A stretch of DNA of 64,000 nt from Cornus controversa (GCA_026545225.1 CM048846.1:19882501-19946500); one strand, 5' to 3'; counted from the first letter of the stretch, positions 45,701 through 58,089 are shown. Notes: generated by a model not told the origin, from the letters alone. Program-made: numbers and translations.

Positions 45701-46755
45701 GAGTGGAAGCTATGAAAGTGCAAAAATAGTTGTAGGGAAAATGCAAACACAAGTTGTAAAGAAAATCTGATAATATTATTGATAAACTTTTCTGCTCTCT
45801 ACAGTATATGCGTATTTATAATAAAGAAAATCTAACAGCATAAACAAACCTAACAACAAAAGGAAACCTATTTTCAAAAAGAAATTAATATTAAAAATAA
45901 TTCAAATAATAAATTTCTCTAAAAAAAATAGAATAAGAAACCTAATTACTAAAAACTAATGAATATAAAATTTCAGCCAAATTCGAGTTTGTTTGGGCTC
46001 TGAACAAATCCTGAAATAATCAGCAGTCTTTCTGTAGGACCAAACAACGTGATTTTAGAGTCCTAAACGAATATTTTCAGCCAAGAAATGACATGGGCCA
46101 CTAGCTTTTCTTAGTGTGTTTTGCTTTTTGGGTCGTTTTCGATTAAGAATGGGTTTCTTCAAGTTGAAACAATGTGATCAAACTGATCGTTCAAATAATT
46201 TATTCAATTAAAACCCACGTTCCATGATAGCACGAATCCTTGTAGGATAAGGCTTATTGGAACGGGTTATCGTCCTCAAGGGTTGGAAAAAATGATCGAT
46301 TTAAGTGCTAATTCTAAATTAATCCTCAAATGATTCAAGAAAAACTTTGACATTGTTTAAAACTAAATTGAACTAAAAATAGAAAAACAAGTAAACCAAA
46401 GTAGCGAATTCGAATGAGAAACAGTTCCAGGGATATTTCTTCATCACAATCTCCTCACTATTGGCCAATTAACATTAAAATTGGAGAATTTCAATTCAAT
46501 CACACATCATTGGATGGCTACAAGCTCAAACAATTAAATTAGAAGCGTATATTCCAATTAAGCTAAATGTAACTCATCTTTAGAGGCCATGACTTGTCTA
46601 CCTACAATAATTAACATTAATCTAAACTATATTGTAGCACAAATCATCTCTCCTTGGCGTGAATTATCAAATCCCCAATTAAAATGTTCAATTCAAACCC
46701 TAATTGCATGATTTTCTTCTAATTGAACAGCAAGAAAAATTAGAAAATGAATAAC

Positions 46756-47119
46756 TGATGAAGCATAAACCAACACACGATCCGAGTCAATGCTAACCTG
46801 AAAAAGACAAGAAAAGGGTAACCAGAAAGACACTAGCGTGGTGCCAGCCGATTACGCTCTAACGCTCAAGTCTGACACCGAAAAGGATTTGGAAGCTGTA
46901 AAGGCACATAGAGGGTATTAGTTCCATACTTAGAATATGGATTGACCCTGTATTTATAGAAGTTTCATGAGACTGTGTCCGAGTAGGAGACTAACCCTTT
47001 AGTTTCCAAGTCTATCTAGAGATAGAAGAGTCATGGTCAATGCTCACCTTTCATCCACGTCACGCGAATCAAGATTGCCCACTTCACATGAAATATAATC
47101 AGAGTTAAATACCCTATCA
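46756..47119 (-). repeat. 3' LTR of Tat-like element 2
   Basis: 364 bp, minus-strand TGATAGGGTATTTAAC...GCTTCATCA. The minus strand has CTATAAATA at about 46965-46957, a likely promoter TATA. Confidence 0.85.
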
Positions 47120-47199
47120 GATGCCCCAAAGCGAACAATATTATACCATGTGGCCTTCGATTTTTTATTCTAGAATTTATAAAGAAGTTATTCCATGCC

Positions 47200-48640
47200 A
47201 TCAATCTTTACCCTTCCCAAATCACTCCAAATTCATGGCGGATACTAATGGCTTCCCTAGTTCTGTGAAAGTCATGTTGAAACGGACCACTGTCTGTGAA
47301 CAAGTTCCTTTCTTGTTACGCCATTGTGAAGAATACCGATTAGCTCCACTTTCATAATTGTGCCAGTGGGAAACACTCGTCCAAGGGTCTGGTGCTCATT
47401 GACAATGGTACGCGAATCAAAGGTTGGAAAGATTAGTTCTTCTTTGTTTCAAGGTGCTGGGAGCTTCTTCCTTATAACATCCCCCATGTGTGGATAGACG
47501 GGGATGTTTTTGGTAATACCCTTTTGCGCTCATTTCTCACATTTACACATTTTTTTCACCTTGTATATACATAACTAATGTGCTTATTTCCAAAGCGATA
47601 AGGCATGAACTAACCGTGGAAGAACAAGAGATAGAAGCTGGAGAAAGCATATACTAGCTAGTCTAATAAGGGACACCTTGGTCTTGACCTCGGACGAGGG
47701 GCTGGCCACGTACACTAGGCTACCAACCCTACATTACAAAAAAGTGGGGTACACCTTTTCCCCTTTTACGCCCCTTTTCTTCTCTTTTTTTACTTAAAAC
47801 AATATTACATGTGCTTACTAGCATTTTAGAAAAATGAGCAGGGCCTTCTTGGACGAGAGTTGATAGGGGCTTAGTTGTTCTGGCAAAGGGTGTCGCATCC
47901 AGCTCTTCCCCTTCTGCTCTAAAAAGGCCACGAAGGCCTATGGTTCTCGGACATCGGGCATATTGTCTCCCCCCTATTGGAACCTTCCCCCATGTTATCG
48001 TCGTGGCACCTAGGAGCATTCCAGACCCGACCTCCTTTAGGTGCCATTGACCCAGGTGTTCGGAGGTGGCAACTCCCAAACATCATGTGTCTACGGCCAA
48101 CAGCACTGAGTTGATGCTGGCTGATCCTCAGTATATCGTTGCTAGGGCTAGGCAATTTATTCTTAAGAATGATTTGGAACAGGCAGATGCGCTGGGGCCA
48201 ATGCGACCATTGGTCATCTTATGGCTAACCTGGCCTATTCATTTCTTTCCTCTATTATTTTGATATCGTATTTATGTCGTATACTTATGTATATTTTAAT
48301 GCATCAACAGGGCATGACTTTCGCCCAGTGTGTCTCCAACCACCTATTGTGGATGGAAGGCAAACTTAAGAGGGAGAGAACCTCTTTCAACACCCAGTGC
48401 CCAACTCTTAACTTTGAGATAGAGTCTCTATGCGTTTCTCATGCCTCTTATGTAGGGGAGGTGAATGCCCTCAACTCCCAACTCCGTCACGAATAGGATG
48501 AGGTGGTCAGGTTGAACGCTGATATACTAAGGATTATGGATGTGGCTGTCAATCAGTTCAAAAACTCGTTCGAGTTTGATAGGATATGTGACAAATCATA
48601 CGCCGAAGGATTCGAATACTTTCGAGAATTGGCGTAAGGC
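47200..48640 (+). pseudogene. Antisense extra ORF (aORF) remains of Tat-like element 2
   Basis: On the strand opposite to pol, between the array and the 3' LTR. 47121-47357 starts a region with MADTNGFPSSVKVMLKRT. 48221-48496 has MTFAQCVSNHLLWMEGKLKR, a heptad-like stretch LNFEIESLCVSHA and EVNALNSQLRHE. The same sense continues past a stop with FEFDRICDKSYAEGFEYFRE. This coiled-coil plus Y.EGF.YF ending resembles the C-terminus of Tat-lineage extra ORFs. Position and orientation equal those of the aORF in element 1. It is broken by several stops. Confidence 0.5.
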
Positions 48641-48929
48641 GTATATCCAAGAATAAACTTCACCCGCTTGCAACTAGATGGCGCTGAGGAGTCCAGCCTT
48701 TGATATTTCCTTTCTTGGCATTGTAAAGTTATTTCTCTGTAGTGTTAGTCGGCCTATAGCCTCATGTTATAATTCCACTTATCAATAATAAATTATCTTG
48801 TTTTCACAGATGTGTCTTTTAATTAAGTAACTTTTATTAAAAAGCCTTCATGGCATAATCCTTAATAGAGCCACGAGACAAACCTTGTAGGACTTACCCA
48901 CCATTTGCTAAAATTTCTTTTGACGAGTT

Positions 48930-49460
48930 GTGCCACATTGGGGTCAGTTAACAATGTTTTTGGAATTAATTCATTCTGCCTTTTCATTAAAGGCCCTCCG
49001 AACGAGGTGTGCCCCAATGGGGTTTGTTTACAATGTTCTCGGAATTAATTCACTGCGTCTTTTTCATTAAAAGTCCTATAAACGAGGTGTTCCCCAATGG
49101 AGTTGATTGACAAACTTCTCAGAATTAATTCATCTCACCTTTTTCATTAAATACCCTCTGTACAAGGTGTGCCTCAATGGGGTTGATTGATAATGTTGTT
49201 AGAATTAACTCATCTCATATTTTTCTTTAAAGGCCCTCTATACGAGGTGTGCCCCCTAATGGGGTTGATTGACAATGTTCTAGGAATTAATTCATCTCAC
49301 CTTTAATTCATCCTCCCTTTTTCAATAAAGACCCTCTTTAGAGGTGTGCCCCTGTGGGTTGGTTGATAATGTTCTCAAAATTAATTTATCCCACTTTTTT
49401 CATTAAAAGCCCTCTTTAGAGGTGTGCTCCTGTGGGATTTTTTGACAATGTTCTCAAAAC
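48930..49460 (-). repeat. Tandem array related to the 95-bp array at 12940-14450
   Basis: About five to six units of ~90 bp that, on the minus strand, read GCCTTTAATGAAAAA, GATGAATTAATTCTGAGAAC, ATTGTCAATCAACCC and GGGCACACCTCG. This is the unit order of the plus-strand array in the non-autonomous element. It lies just downstream of pol. Confidence 0.85.
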
Positions 49461-49856
49461 TAATGGGGTTGATTATTTACCTTCTGTTTTAATTATATCA
49501 ACACTTTTTTGAAATAAAAAAGTCATTTATTGACATTTGAGTAACAATAGAGGCTATTCGAAAACACCTCAGAGCTATCACTCTAAAGTGCAACACTAAA
49601 CTAAATTTCAATTGGAACTAACAAAACAAATGTAACTTAACAAAAAAGTCTTAATGATAGTATTTCCTCAAATGCTCGGCATTCCAAGGATGGTTAACTG
49701 TTTCCCTTCCAAGGTTTGCAACCAATATGTCCTCTGTCATTGAGTCCGAATAACTCGGTAAGTTTTTGATATCTGGGGATTTGGTAGCCTAAGTTACTTC
49801 ACAAAGGATTAGGTCTCCAGGTTGAAACTCCTCTGCTTGACCCGAGCGTTGTAGTA

Positions 49857-50680
49857 CTAGGACATGACTTGCTGATACGCTGCTACCCGTACTGGGGCCT
49901 GTTCTCTTCTTTCTTCGATGAAATCAGCACTAGCCATCAATTCTCTTTCATTGTGACTAGGGTCATAATACTTAGTTTGATGACTTAACAATTGACCCAT
50001 CTCTACTGGGAGAACCGTTTCACTTTTGAAAGTTATAAAATAAGGTATTTTCCCAGTGGGCACCTTAGCGGTGGTCCTATAAGCCCACATGATACTTGGT
50101 AGCAACTCCAGCCATAAACCTTTGGAGTCTTTCAAACGCATCTTAATCATCTTGAGTATAATTTTGTTAGTAACTTTAGCTTGTCCATTCACCTGCGGGT
50201 GGCCTGGCGAGGAGTAGTGATTTTTTATGTCATGCCTAAAATAAAAATTCTAGAAAAATGTACTTTCAAACTGCTTTTCATTGTTTGTGACAATAACCCT
50301 TTGTACACCGAACCTACATATGATTGATTTTCATATAAAACAAATGACATTCTTCTCCCCAATCTTAGCCAAGGGCTCTACTTTCACCCATTTAGTGAAG
50401 TAGTCAATTGCCATAATTGCAAACTTTGTTGCCCCTTTCCTATAGGAAGATGACCAATCAAATCCATCCCCCATTAGGCAAAAGGCCATGGCATAGCTAT
50501 TGGAGTTAACTCTTTCAGTGGTTCTGTTGGAATGTTGGTGAAGCGTTGGTATTTGTCACACTTTTTGACAAATCCAGTGCGTCCTGCTACATAGTGGGCC
50601 AATAGTATCCTTGTCTGATAGCCTTTTATGCTAAAGACCTGCCCCCTACGTGATTTCTACAGTCCCCTTCAAGTTTCGTC
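49857..50680 (-). pseudogene. Integrase remains, Tat-like element 2
   Basis: 49857-50192 reads MNGQAKVTNKIILKMIKMRL, LLPSIMWAYRTTAKVPTGKIPY, ETVLPVEMGQLLSHQ, matching the downstream half of the integrase core. Around 50560-50660 the zinc-binding part is recognisable (KKCDKYQR, second Cys replaced by Tyr). In between are stops and frameshifts. Confidence 0.75.
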
Positions 50681-50908
50681 TGCCAAAACGCATCGCAAAT
50701 AGGGCAAGGAGATTCCTCTCTTATAAAGGATCACATCGATCATGGTATATCTAGATGCCCTAATCCTTATTTTGTGTGCCTCTACCTTATCGAGTGACAA
50801 CTTGCCATCTTTGATATATTGGATGAGTGGATCATCCCATTTCATGCCTTGAGCCACCTGATTCACCTTGCATTGTACTTCCTTTGTTATGTTTGGCTCT
50901 TCCATGTG

Positions 50909-51330
50909 TTACATAGGTACTGCATAACCCGCAGTTTCTAGCGTAGTCGCTAAGTGAGCAAGAACATCAGCATTGACATTCTCTTCGCGGGGGATTTGTG
51001 TGATGGAGAACCTTTGGAAATAGGCAACTAGTTCGTGGACCTTTTGCAAGTACGATTTCATTTTTTCTCCCTTTGCTTCATATTCTGCATGGACTTGCCG
51101 CGTAATTAACTGGGAGTCAATGTAGGCTTTTAATTGTTGTACTTCAAGAACTCTTTCCATTTTCAGCCTTACAATCAAAGTTTCATATTCAATTTCATTG
51201 TTGGTCACCTTGAACCCGAACCATAAAGCATATTTGAAGCTTTCCCCCTCAGGAGAAACTATTATTATTACAGCACCAATGCCCTGTGTGTTTGAGGACC
51301 TATCTATAAATAGTTCTCATGTGTAGTTTG
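50909..51330 (-). pseudogene. RNase H remains, Tat-like element 2
   Basis: 99-aa frame with TNNEIEYETLIVRLKMERVL, AYIDSQLITRQVHAEYEAK and ITQIPREENVNADVLAHLAT. This is the second, cellular-type RNase H of Tat elements. The expected NNxAEYEA is NNEIEYET, and SDSQL is IDSQL. The upstream part lies in another frame toward 51330. Confidence 0.75.
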
Positions 51331-51780
51331 GGTTCATTTAGTCATCCTCATCTTATTGAACCGATCTCTTCTGTTCTTGCACTAATTTCTGTTATTCTTC
51401 TAGCAGATGAGTCAACTCGGCTATAAAGTCTGCTAGTACTTGACCATTTATGGTCGATCTCATCTTATACTGGATATTGAATTCCCCTTGCTCTATGGAC
51501 CACTTCACAAGTCGCCCAGAAGTTTTGGGCTTGAAGAGAACTTACCGAAATGGTTGATCAGTCAATGCCACTATTGTGTGTGCTTGGAAGTATGGTCTAT
51601 TACGGGATACATTTTTTTAGCCCCATGAAGTACCTTGTTGGCATAGTATACTAGCCTCTGAACCCCTTCACTTCTCGCATTAGCGCGGAACTGACTGCTG
51701 CAGGGGAGAAAGCTAGGTACAGGTACAGTTCCTCCCTCGGGTGAAGATGAGCCAAGATACCACTTTAGGTCAACCAGGGC

Positions 51781-52560
51781 TCATTCACATTCTGGGGTCC
51801 CTTCAAAGGTTTTTTTGAGGACCTGAAAAAATGGGAGGTATTTATTCGTGGCGCGTGAGATCAGTCTGTTTAATGCCACTACCTTACCTGTCAGTCGCTG
51901 GACCTCTTTGATCATTCTGGGTGATTTTGTGTTAAGAATTGCCTTGACCTTTTCTGGGTTGGCTTCAATTTCCCTCTTACTGACCAAATAACCCAGAAAC
52001 TTTTTAGAAGAGACTCCAAAAGTGCACGTGCTTAGGTTGAGCCTCATTCCGTACCTTCGGAGGACATCAAAGGCTTATTGTAAGTCGATCAGATAATTCG
52101 TGACTTTGGATTTTGACGAGCATGTCATCGATGTAGACTTTCATGTTTCTACCAATTTGCTTCTTAAACATCTTGTTGATCAGCCTCTGATAGGTCGCAT
52201 CCGCATTCTGCAAACCAAACGATATCACTATATAACAGTACAACCCTCTCTGTTATGAAAGGCGTCTTCTCTCGATCTGATGGATGCATAGGAATTTAAT
52301 TGTAACTAGAATAAGCGTCCATGAAATTGAGTTGCTCATATCCCTCCATTCCTTCTACTAACGTAGTGATCCATGGGAGAGGGAAACTATCCTTTGGGCA
52401 TGTTTTGTTTAGATCTGTGAAATCTACGCATAAGTGCCACTTGCCGTTGATTTTTTTCACCAAGACTACATTCGTTGGTCAATCTGGGTAATGCAACTCT
52501 TGTACAAATTTGGCCTTCAATAATTTATTTACCTCATCAGATATTGCCAAATTTCTTTCT
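51781..52560 (-). pseudogene. Reverse transcriptase remains, Tat-like element 2
   Basis: Minus-strand motifs in order: TNVVLVKKINGKWHLCVDFT, DLNKTCPKDSFPLP, LNFMDAYSSYN followed by a stop, then VYIDDMLVKI (about 52140-52110), and 51781-52047 with KFLGYLVSKREIEANPEKVK and LTGKVVALNRLISR. Unlike element 1, both FMDAYS and YIDD are kept, but in-frame stops and shifts break the enzyme. Confidence 0.8.
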
Positions 52561-52736
52561 AGAGCGAAGGTTCACCTTTTCTGTTTGATGGGCTTGGTGG
52601 TAAGGTTAACATTCAATCGATGCATCACAACCGCTAGATCTATCCTGGGCATGTCATTATGGGACTAGGCGAATACATCCTGATTTCTTTTTATGAACTA
52701 AACGAGTTCCTTACGAGCGATGTGTGAGAGTGATGA

Positions 52737-52988
52737 TCACACGCTCACCTTCTTATTAGCTTCTGGTTCGTACAAGTCGATTTCAATTAGGTCTTCCATT
52801 GGCTCTACATGACGGTATTCTTTTTCATTTTCAACTTCTAAGCCCTTAATGCTCAATGTCTTTGCCATCTTCTTCTCCTTTAGGGAAGTAGCATAACACT
52901 CCCGGATAGTAGCTTGATTTCCTCTTAACTCTCTAATGCTAAAATCGGTAGGGAACTGCATGAGGAGATGGTAAATGGATGTGACCAC
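52737..52988 (-). pseudogene. Protease-end region, Tat-like element 2
   Basis: 83-aa frame with YHLLMQFPTDFSIRELRGNQ, ATIRECYATSLKEK. This matches the conserved YHLxLKFPT..GxGxxxGdQxxARxCY segment that follows the protease in plant gypsy polyproteins. Confidence 0.7.
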
Positions 52989-53063
52989 CAGAGTATTGTC
53001 AAGTGGTTGCTAAATTCCCTTCACGTCTAAAAAGTTATAATCCGATATTCGATTCGATGGTGG

Positions 53064-54374
53064 TTAGCTTGGGGGGGGGGGCAATTTGCTTACTTCGCCC
53101 ACTTCGTAGAAATTTTTGACTTTTCTCACATGCACTTTTCGTGCCGCCTTGGACTCTTCACCGCCTTCTAATCCACCAGAGATAACCCTGATCTCTCCTA
53201 GTGGAGGGTTTTTTCTAGCATTATTGTCTTTGTTATCACATGGGTGGTTCTGCGCCCCCCTCTCATCTTCAACCATAAATTTACGGAGTTGGTCCATACG
53301 AATCAGACTTTTAATTTGCCTCTTTAAGTTGATGTACTCATCTGTGTCATGTCCACGATCACTGTGAAACATGCAATACTTGTCGTGGGAACTCTTCGCG
53401 GGATCAGTTCTTAGTTTTTGGGGTCATGTCACTACCGGATCATCTTAAATGTTGAGGAGAATTTGGCTTATTGATGTGTTTAATGGACTAAAATTGAGTC
53501 CCTTATCTCGACGTGATGGCCTATCACTCTGATCTCGTGCTGTCTTGCTATATTTGGGGTCCCTTTCTTCCTTAATAGAATGTCCTTCCCTTTTTTTGTC
53601 TACCTTTCTATCATCATCTCATTTTCCTTTCATGCGTCTCTGGCATCCTTGGCATTCATGTACTTTTGGGCCTTTATGAGTAGCTCTGACATATTTTTTT
53701 GTAGAAGTTTAAAGATTGAATACAAGAACTTTGAGTGCTACAGGCCTCCCATGAATGCGGCAATTGCTACCTTATCATCCAAAGCATCGACCTGCAACAT
53801 CTCTCTGTTGAACCAGTTGATATAATTTCACAACGATTCTTCCTTGGTCTGCCTTACATTAAGAAGATAGGTCGCAAGTTTCCTGTGTCTTCGGGATGCA
53901 ATGAAATTGTTCACAAACAATAGCCTCAATTCTTTGAAGGAATGTACTGATGCAATTTTCAGGCTGTTAAACCATACTCTGGCAAAACCTTTTAATGTAG
54001 TAAGAAAGGCTCTGCACATGATCTCGTCTGGCACTCCTTAGAGGTACATCAGAGCCTTGTAGGTCTCAAGACTATGTATTGGGTCCTTGGTGCAGTCAAA
54101 GTTTTCAAAGGTGGGCATCTTGAACGTGTTTGGACAAATGACAATTCATTACTTCAGAGGTAAAAGAGAGGTTGGTTTGTTGGACCAGATCCTCCACTGT
54201 AGCAGGGCCCTTCCCCTTCATGGAATGGGCTATACTTTTCACCTTAGCTATAAGGTCCTGTATCTCTATATCCTTATAAACAGTTTCCCCTACCTGCCCT
54301 GAATCTCTATGAGTATGAGCTCTTTTAGAAGGATTAAGGTGAATGGGATTAGCCCCAGCTCGCTCACTTCTCAC
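53064..54374 (-). pseudogene. Gag remains, Tat-like element 2
   Basis: 53828-54034 reads MCRAFLTTLKGFARVWFNSL and FKELRLLFVNNFIASRR, the Retrotrans_gag core. 53064-53372 reads HSDRGHDTDEYINLKRQIKS and IRVISGGLEGGEESKAARK, typical of the Gag C-terminal part, with the Cys of the usual GHDTDEC replaced by Tyr. 54105-54374 is the upstream linker. Frames are broken. Confidence 0.78.
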
Positions 54375-54649
54375 ATGACTCTGGCCAGTATCGTCTACCA
54401 GAATCCCACTATCTCACGCAACATAATTCCCCTCTGGATAGATTGGGTTGAGGTGGCCCCGTGATGTCACAGGTGTTAAGGAGGGAAGGCGTTGCAGGAT
54501 TGCCGCATTTTGTTGGAGTACCTGGATCAGACTCTGATTCAAGTTCTGAAACTTGGTGGTCCAACGCTGCGACACGCTCCTGGTCATTTGGGGCTCTGGG
54601 ACATACTCCAGGCAAGTTTTCCTGACCTGGGGGCTGCATGCCTCCTTCT

Positions 54650-54960
54650 CCCGCTACACGAGGGTTGTGGGCGGCAGGGTTATGGCCGGTAGGGGGTCCT
54701 ACCCGGCTGGGAGATTATAACCCACATGGGGGTCTAGAGTGGCAAGAGGGTTGTGACCGGCAGGATCTTGACCACCTGAAAGATTATGACTGCTAGGTGG
54801 ATCCTAGATGGCTGGAGGATTGTGACCGGCAATAGGACCCTGGTCGGCTGGATGATTGGAATCGACAAGAGGATTATGACCTATAGGAGGATTGTGACTA
54901 ACAGGAGGATCCTAACCGACTGTTGTCTCTAGCCCAGATCGTAGGTGCATCATGCTTCGA
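54650..54960. repeat. Short degenerate GGAGGAT-TGACC repeats in the gag leader
   Basis: Units such as GGCAGGGTTATGGCCGG, GGGTTGTGACCGGCAGGAT, GGAGGATTGTGACCGGCAAT and GGAGGATTGTGACTAACAGG recur with 30-40 bp spacing. On the minus strand this is the start of gag, probably a Pro/Gly/Asn-rich repetitive N-terminus. Confidence 0.6.
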
Positions 54961-55000
54961 ATAGAATCAATTCATGATTGTTCCCACAGATGGCGCCAAC

Positions 55001-55365
55001 TGATGAAGTATAAACAAACACACGATCTAGGTCAACGTGACCTGAAAAAGACAAGAAAAGGGTGACCAGAAAGACATTGGCATGGTGTTGACCAATTACG
55101 CTCCGACGCTCAAGTCAGATATTGGAAAGGCTTTGAAAGTTGTAAAGGCACGTAGAATGTATTAATTACGTACCTGGAATATGGATTGGCCCTGTATTTA
55201 TAGAACTCTCATAAGATTATGTGTCCGTGTAAGAGATTAACCCTTAAGTTCCCAAGTCTATCTGGAGATAGAAAAGTCGTGGTCAATGCTCACCTTTCAG
55301 CCACATCATGCGAATCAAGATTCCCCACATCACATGAAATATAATCGAAGTCAAATACCCTATCA
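55001..55365 (-). repeat. 5' LTR of Tat-like element 2
   Basis: 365 bp, directly followed on the minus strand by GT and the TGGCGCC primer-binding site. Confidence 0.88.
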
Positions 55366-56084
55366 AAGTTCAACCACAATTAATTGCATCTATGACAAGA
55401 TTAACATTCAATTAAGATTGTATTTATAAAATTGAGAACAATAATTCAAGTACAACTATGAATTACTAGATCTATTCATGCAATTCAACTTGAATACAAA
55501 ATCCCCAATTTCAATACAAATAGATCAATAAAAAAGAGAAAGAGTGTTACAATATCCTTATAAAAGGTGTCTAACCTTTCATAGATGATTAGCGATGCAT
55601 CTTCAAGAGGTTTCCTTCACTGTCCATCACTTTCTCCTCCTCTAAATAGCTCCAAAATGTCCAATTTGCTCTAAGGAGAACCCCAATTCAGAAAATAGGT
55701 GTTGCCCTCCCTAAATGAAGAGTGAGTGAGAGATTTAAGTGAGCTCTCGGGGGCAAGGGTGACCAGTCGCCTTTGAGCTGATGCAAAGGTCTAATTTGGA
55801 CCATTGTTCACCCCATTTTGACCTCCTTGGACCCCTTTTGGACCTTTTTTGAACCTTTTCTTTTTCGGACACTCAAATTATCTTGCTTAACGGATGGAAT
55901 CCAACTCTCTTCAATGTCAACTCAAATTAAAGATCCAATTTGCATTGAATTGGGAGCAATTACCATTAAACTCCTGAAAATCAAATACAACACAATTCAA
56001 TATTAAAAGCATAAAAAAATCATTACTAAGAGATTAAAATATGCAATTATGAGGGCTTGAATGTGAAACATTCGGCGCTCATCA

Positions 56085-56841
56085 CGAACTATTCTAAAAA
56101 AAATTTGACTACACTTATAAGATTGTCCTATAGCCAAAGGGTCGAGTGATTTTAATGTCAGTATTAAACATTTAATGTGCCGTTGTCGATCTAGAGCAAA
56201 ATAGAAAGAAGGATTAGACCCCTTAGGTGGTAAATATTAACCAATAAACATATGACTATATATAATGATTGGCATGATAGAGCATTAAAGGGGTCAAACA
56301 ACAAAGAACTACTATAATCATAGCTCATTTACTTTCTATCACTGGTACAAACACTTACACTGTCTTCTCCTCCCATTATCCCTCAAATTGTATTGTGATA
56401 TACTCGTTATTACAGTTTATTATATTGTGCTATCAACCTACACTTACACTGTCTTACCAATTTTTTTTCTTTTTTTTTTCCAGTTGTGCTACAAAAGTCT
56501 AATTTTCTTTAGTGGAGTGCCTATCAACATAAATTGAAATTATTAGGTTATTTTAATTTGAAAAAGGGTACTCTACCCATAAAATACTTAGGGGTTCCTC
56601 TTTTTGCGTCTAGGCACACTGCAGGATGTGAGGAGAATCATATTCCTTTGAGTTAACTACCAAAGGACAGCTTATGAAAATGCTCAGGTGATTGTCAAAG
56701 GAAAGCTTTCTTACTAGGTTGTAATTGCCATTGTAACATAGACTTAAATATTCGCCAACTGGTTAATTGTAGGTCGAATACGATAATAAAGCAGAACATG
56801 ATGATAATCAATATACATTTTGACTTAAATATTTAGTGATA
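56085..56841. other. AT-rich stretch, nothing recognised
   Basis: Intergenic-looking sequence between the split solo LTR and the first CACTA-type end. No ORF of interest. Confidence 0.4.
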
Positions 56842-57180
56842 CACTACAAGACTTTTGTATATCACCGGCAGTTTAAACTGGTGGTAAAAACCATGTTTAC
56901 CGGCGGTACACCGGCGATTAAAAAATTTGCCGAAAAATGTTCCTCCGATAAAGAATCAGCGGCATTTTTGCATAACCACCGCAGAATACCAGCCATTTTT
57001 TTACACATGCCGAAGATTTAAAATTTTATCAGCACTTTATCTATAGGTAAAAGTCTTTAAACTACTAGGAAAGGTTATTTTTACTGACAGTTTTCGGTTT
57101 AATTATCACCAGCGGTTTACCTAAATTGCCGAAATTTACACTTTTTCCGGTAGTAAAAGCCGTCAGAGAATATTGAATTT
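56842..57180 (+). mobile_element. CACTA-type transposon left end, first
   Basis: CACTACAAGACTTTTGTATA, followed by subterminal short motifs ACCGGC(A/G)GT and their complements (about 56865-57165: CACCGGCAG, ACCGGCGGTACACCGGCG, TTGCCGAAA, CACCAGCGG, TTTTCCGG). CACTA ends plus clustered subterminal motifs define En/Spm-type elements. The matching right end (...TCTTGTAGTG) is not in the window, so the element is incomplete or extends beyond it. Confidence 0.65.
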
Positions 57181-58060
57181 TTTTTCTAGGTCCTTGCCAA
57201 GATTAGTGAAAATTGATGTTTAAGTAACTATAAATCATTTATAAACATGCATAATAGCTTATTCCAAATCACAATCCAATAATTAATTTGCAATACCACA
57301 CTTAGTAAAATCTCATAACCACCCAAGCTTCATTCATAGTATTCAAATTCAAAAAAGTATATTTGACATCCAAATTCAGCAAATATTAATAGAATAATAA
57401 AATCTAATATCCCATGGCTCATGGTGGAATGCTCTGGGGTCTGGTATTACGCTATATCTTGTCTGGTCCAACTACATTTGTTCTGTATCTTGATGTTCAT
57501 GTTGATAATATTCATAGCTATAAGTGAGTGTTCTGGGTTATCCATTTGCTCCTGTTAGTTGGAGTTTGTTTCCAAACTTCCAACAGTTTTCAATCCCTTG
57601 TAGTTTGTGGCCTCTATACCTCTCTTTTTGTTCCTCTACTTGTAACTTCTTCTCTAGCAATAAATTTTCCATTACTATAAAAAAATAATAATAATAAAAA
57701 ATAAATAATAAAATAACGGCCAAATTAGTTATTAGTTATATCCAGTTAAATTCTGGGAACAATTATGTAATAAATCACTCATATTAGTTGTATATATATT
57801 ATTGTAAAGAATAGGAATGCAAGCTTACACTGGTGACAAGAACAAGGTGAGTGCAGTGATGTTTTCTGAAAATGAATAAGACAAACCCACCTTAGTTTGA
57901 CAATATAACATAATTAGGGAGAAAAAAAATGTTAAAAACCCAAAACATGCATTTTTGTGGCTAGTCAGCAAAATATCAGTTAATTAGTAGAATGAGAAGA
58001 ATCTTCAGTTCAAGACATTTCGAAATTATTCTGTCAAGTCATTTTCAACTTTAAGTTTGA
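57181..58060. other. Interior behind first CACTA end, unassigned
   Basis: A minus-strand frame at 57538-57723 contains LLLEKKLQVEEQKERYRGHK, a charged, possibly coiled-coil segment. I do not recognise it. The rest is AT-rich. Confidence 0.3.
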
Positions 58061-58089
58061 TCAAGACATAAACCATTTTTTGGCCTAAA

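Larger units (their letters stand above)
46756..55365 (-). mobile_element. Ty3/gypsy Tat-like retrotransposon 2
   Basis: LTRs at 46756-47119 (364 bp) and 55001-55365 (365 bp) have TGATAG...TTCATCA ends on the minus strand but are well diverged (about 40 or more differences). The primer-binding site TGGCGCCATCTGTGGGAA (54998-54981) and polypurine tract CTTTGGGGCATC (minus, 47131-47120) are in place. Minus-strand order: gag, protease, RT, RNase H, integrase, tandem array, antisense extra ORF, 3' LTR. LTR termini, PBS, PPT and array resemble the non-autonomous element at 10163. Flanks ATAAC and AAGTT do not match, so the target duplication is lost or the ends come from different insertions. Confidence 0.85.
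46184..56084 (-). mobile_element. Split solo LTR of the 20887-type family, host of Tat-like element 2
   Basis: The minus strand begins at 56084 with TGATGAGCGCCGAATGTTTC, ACATTCAAGC and TAATTGCATAT, parallel to the start of the solo LTR at 20887. Near the other end (46300-46210, minus) it carries the CCTTGAGGACGATAACC and CCTACAAGGATTCGTGCT blocks, parallel to the end of that LTR, and stops at TGATCGTTC (46184). Flanks CAAAC and CGAAC agree at 4 of 5. Removing the inner element leaves about 1290 bp, close to the 1393 bp of the other copy. Confidence 0.5.
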
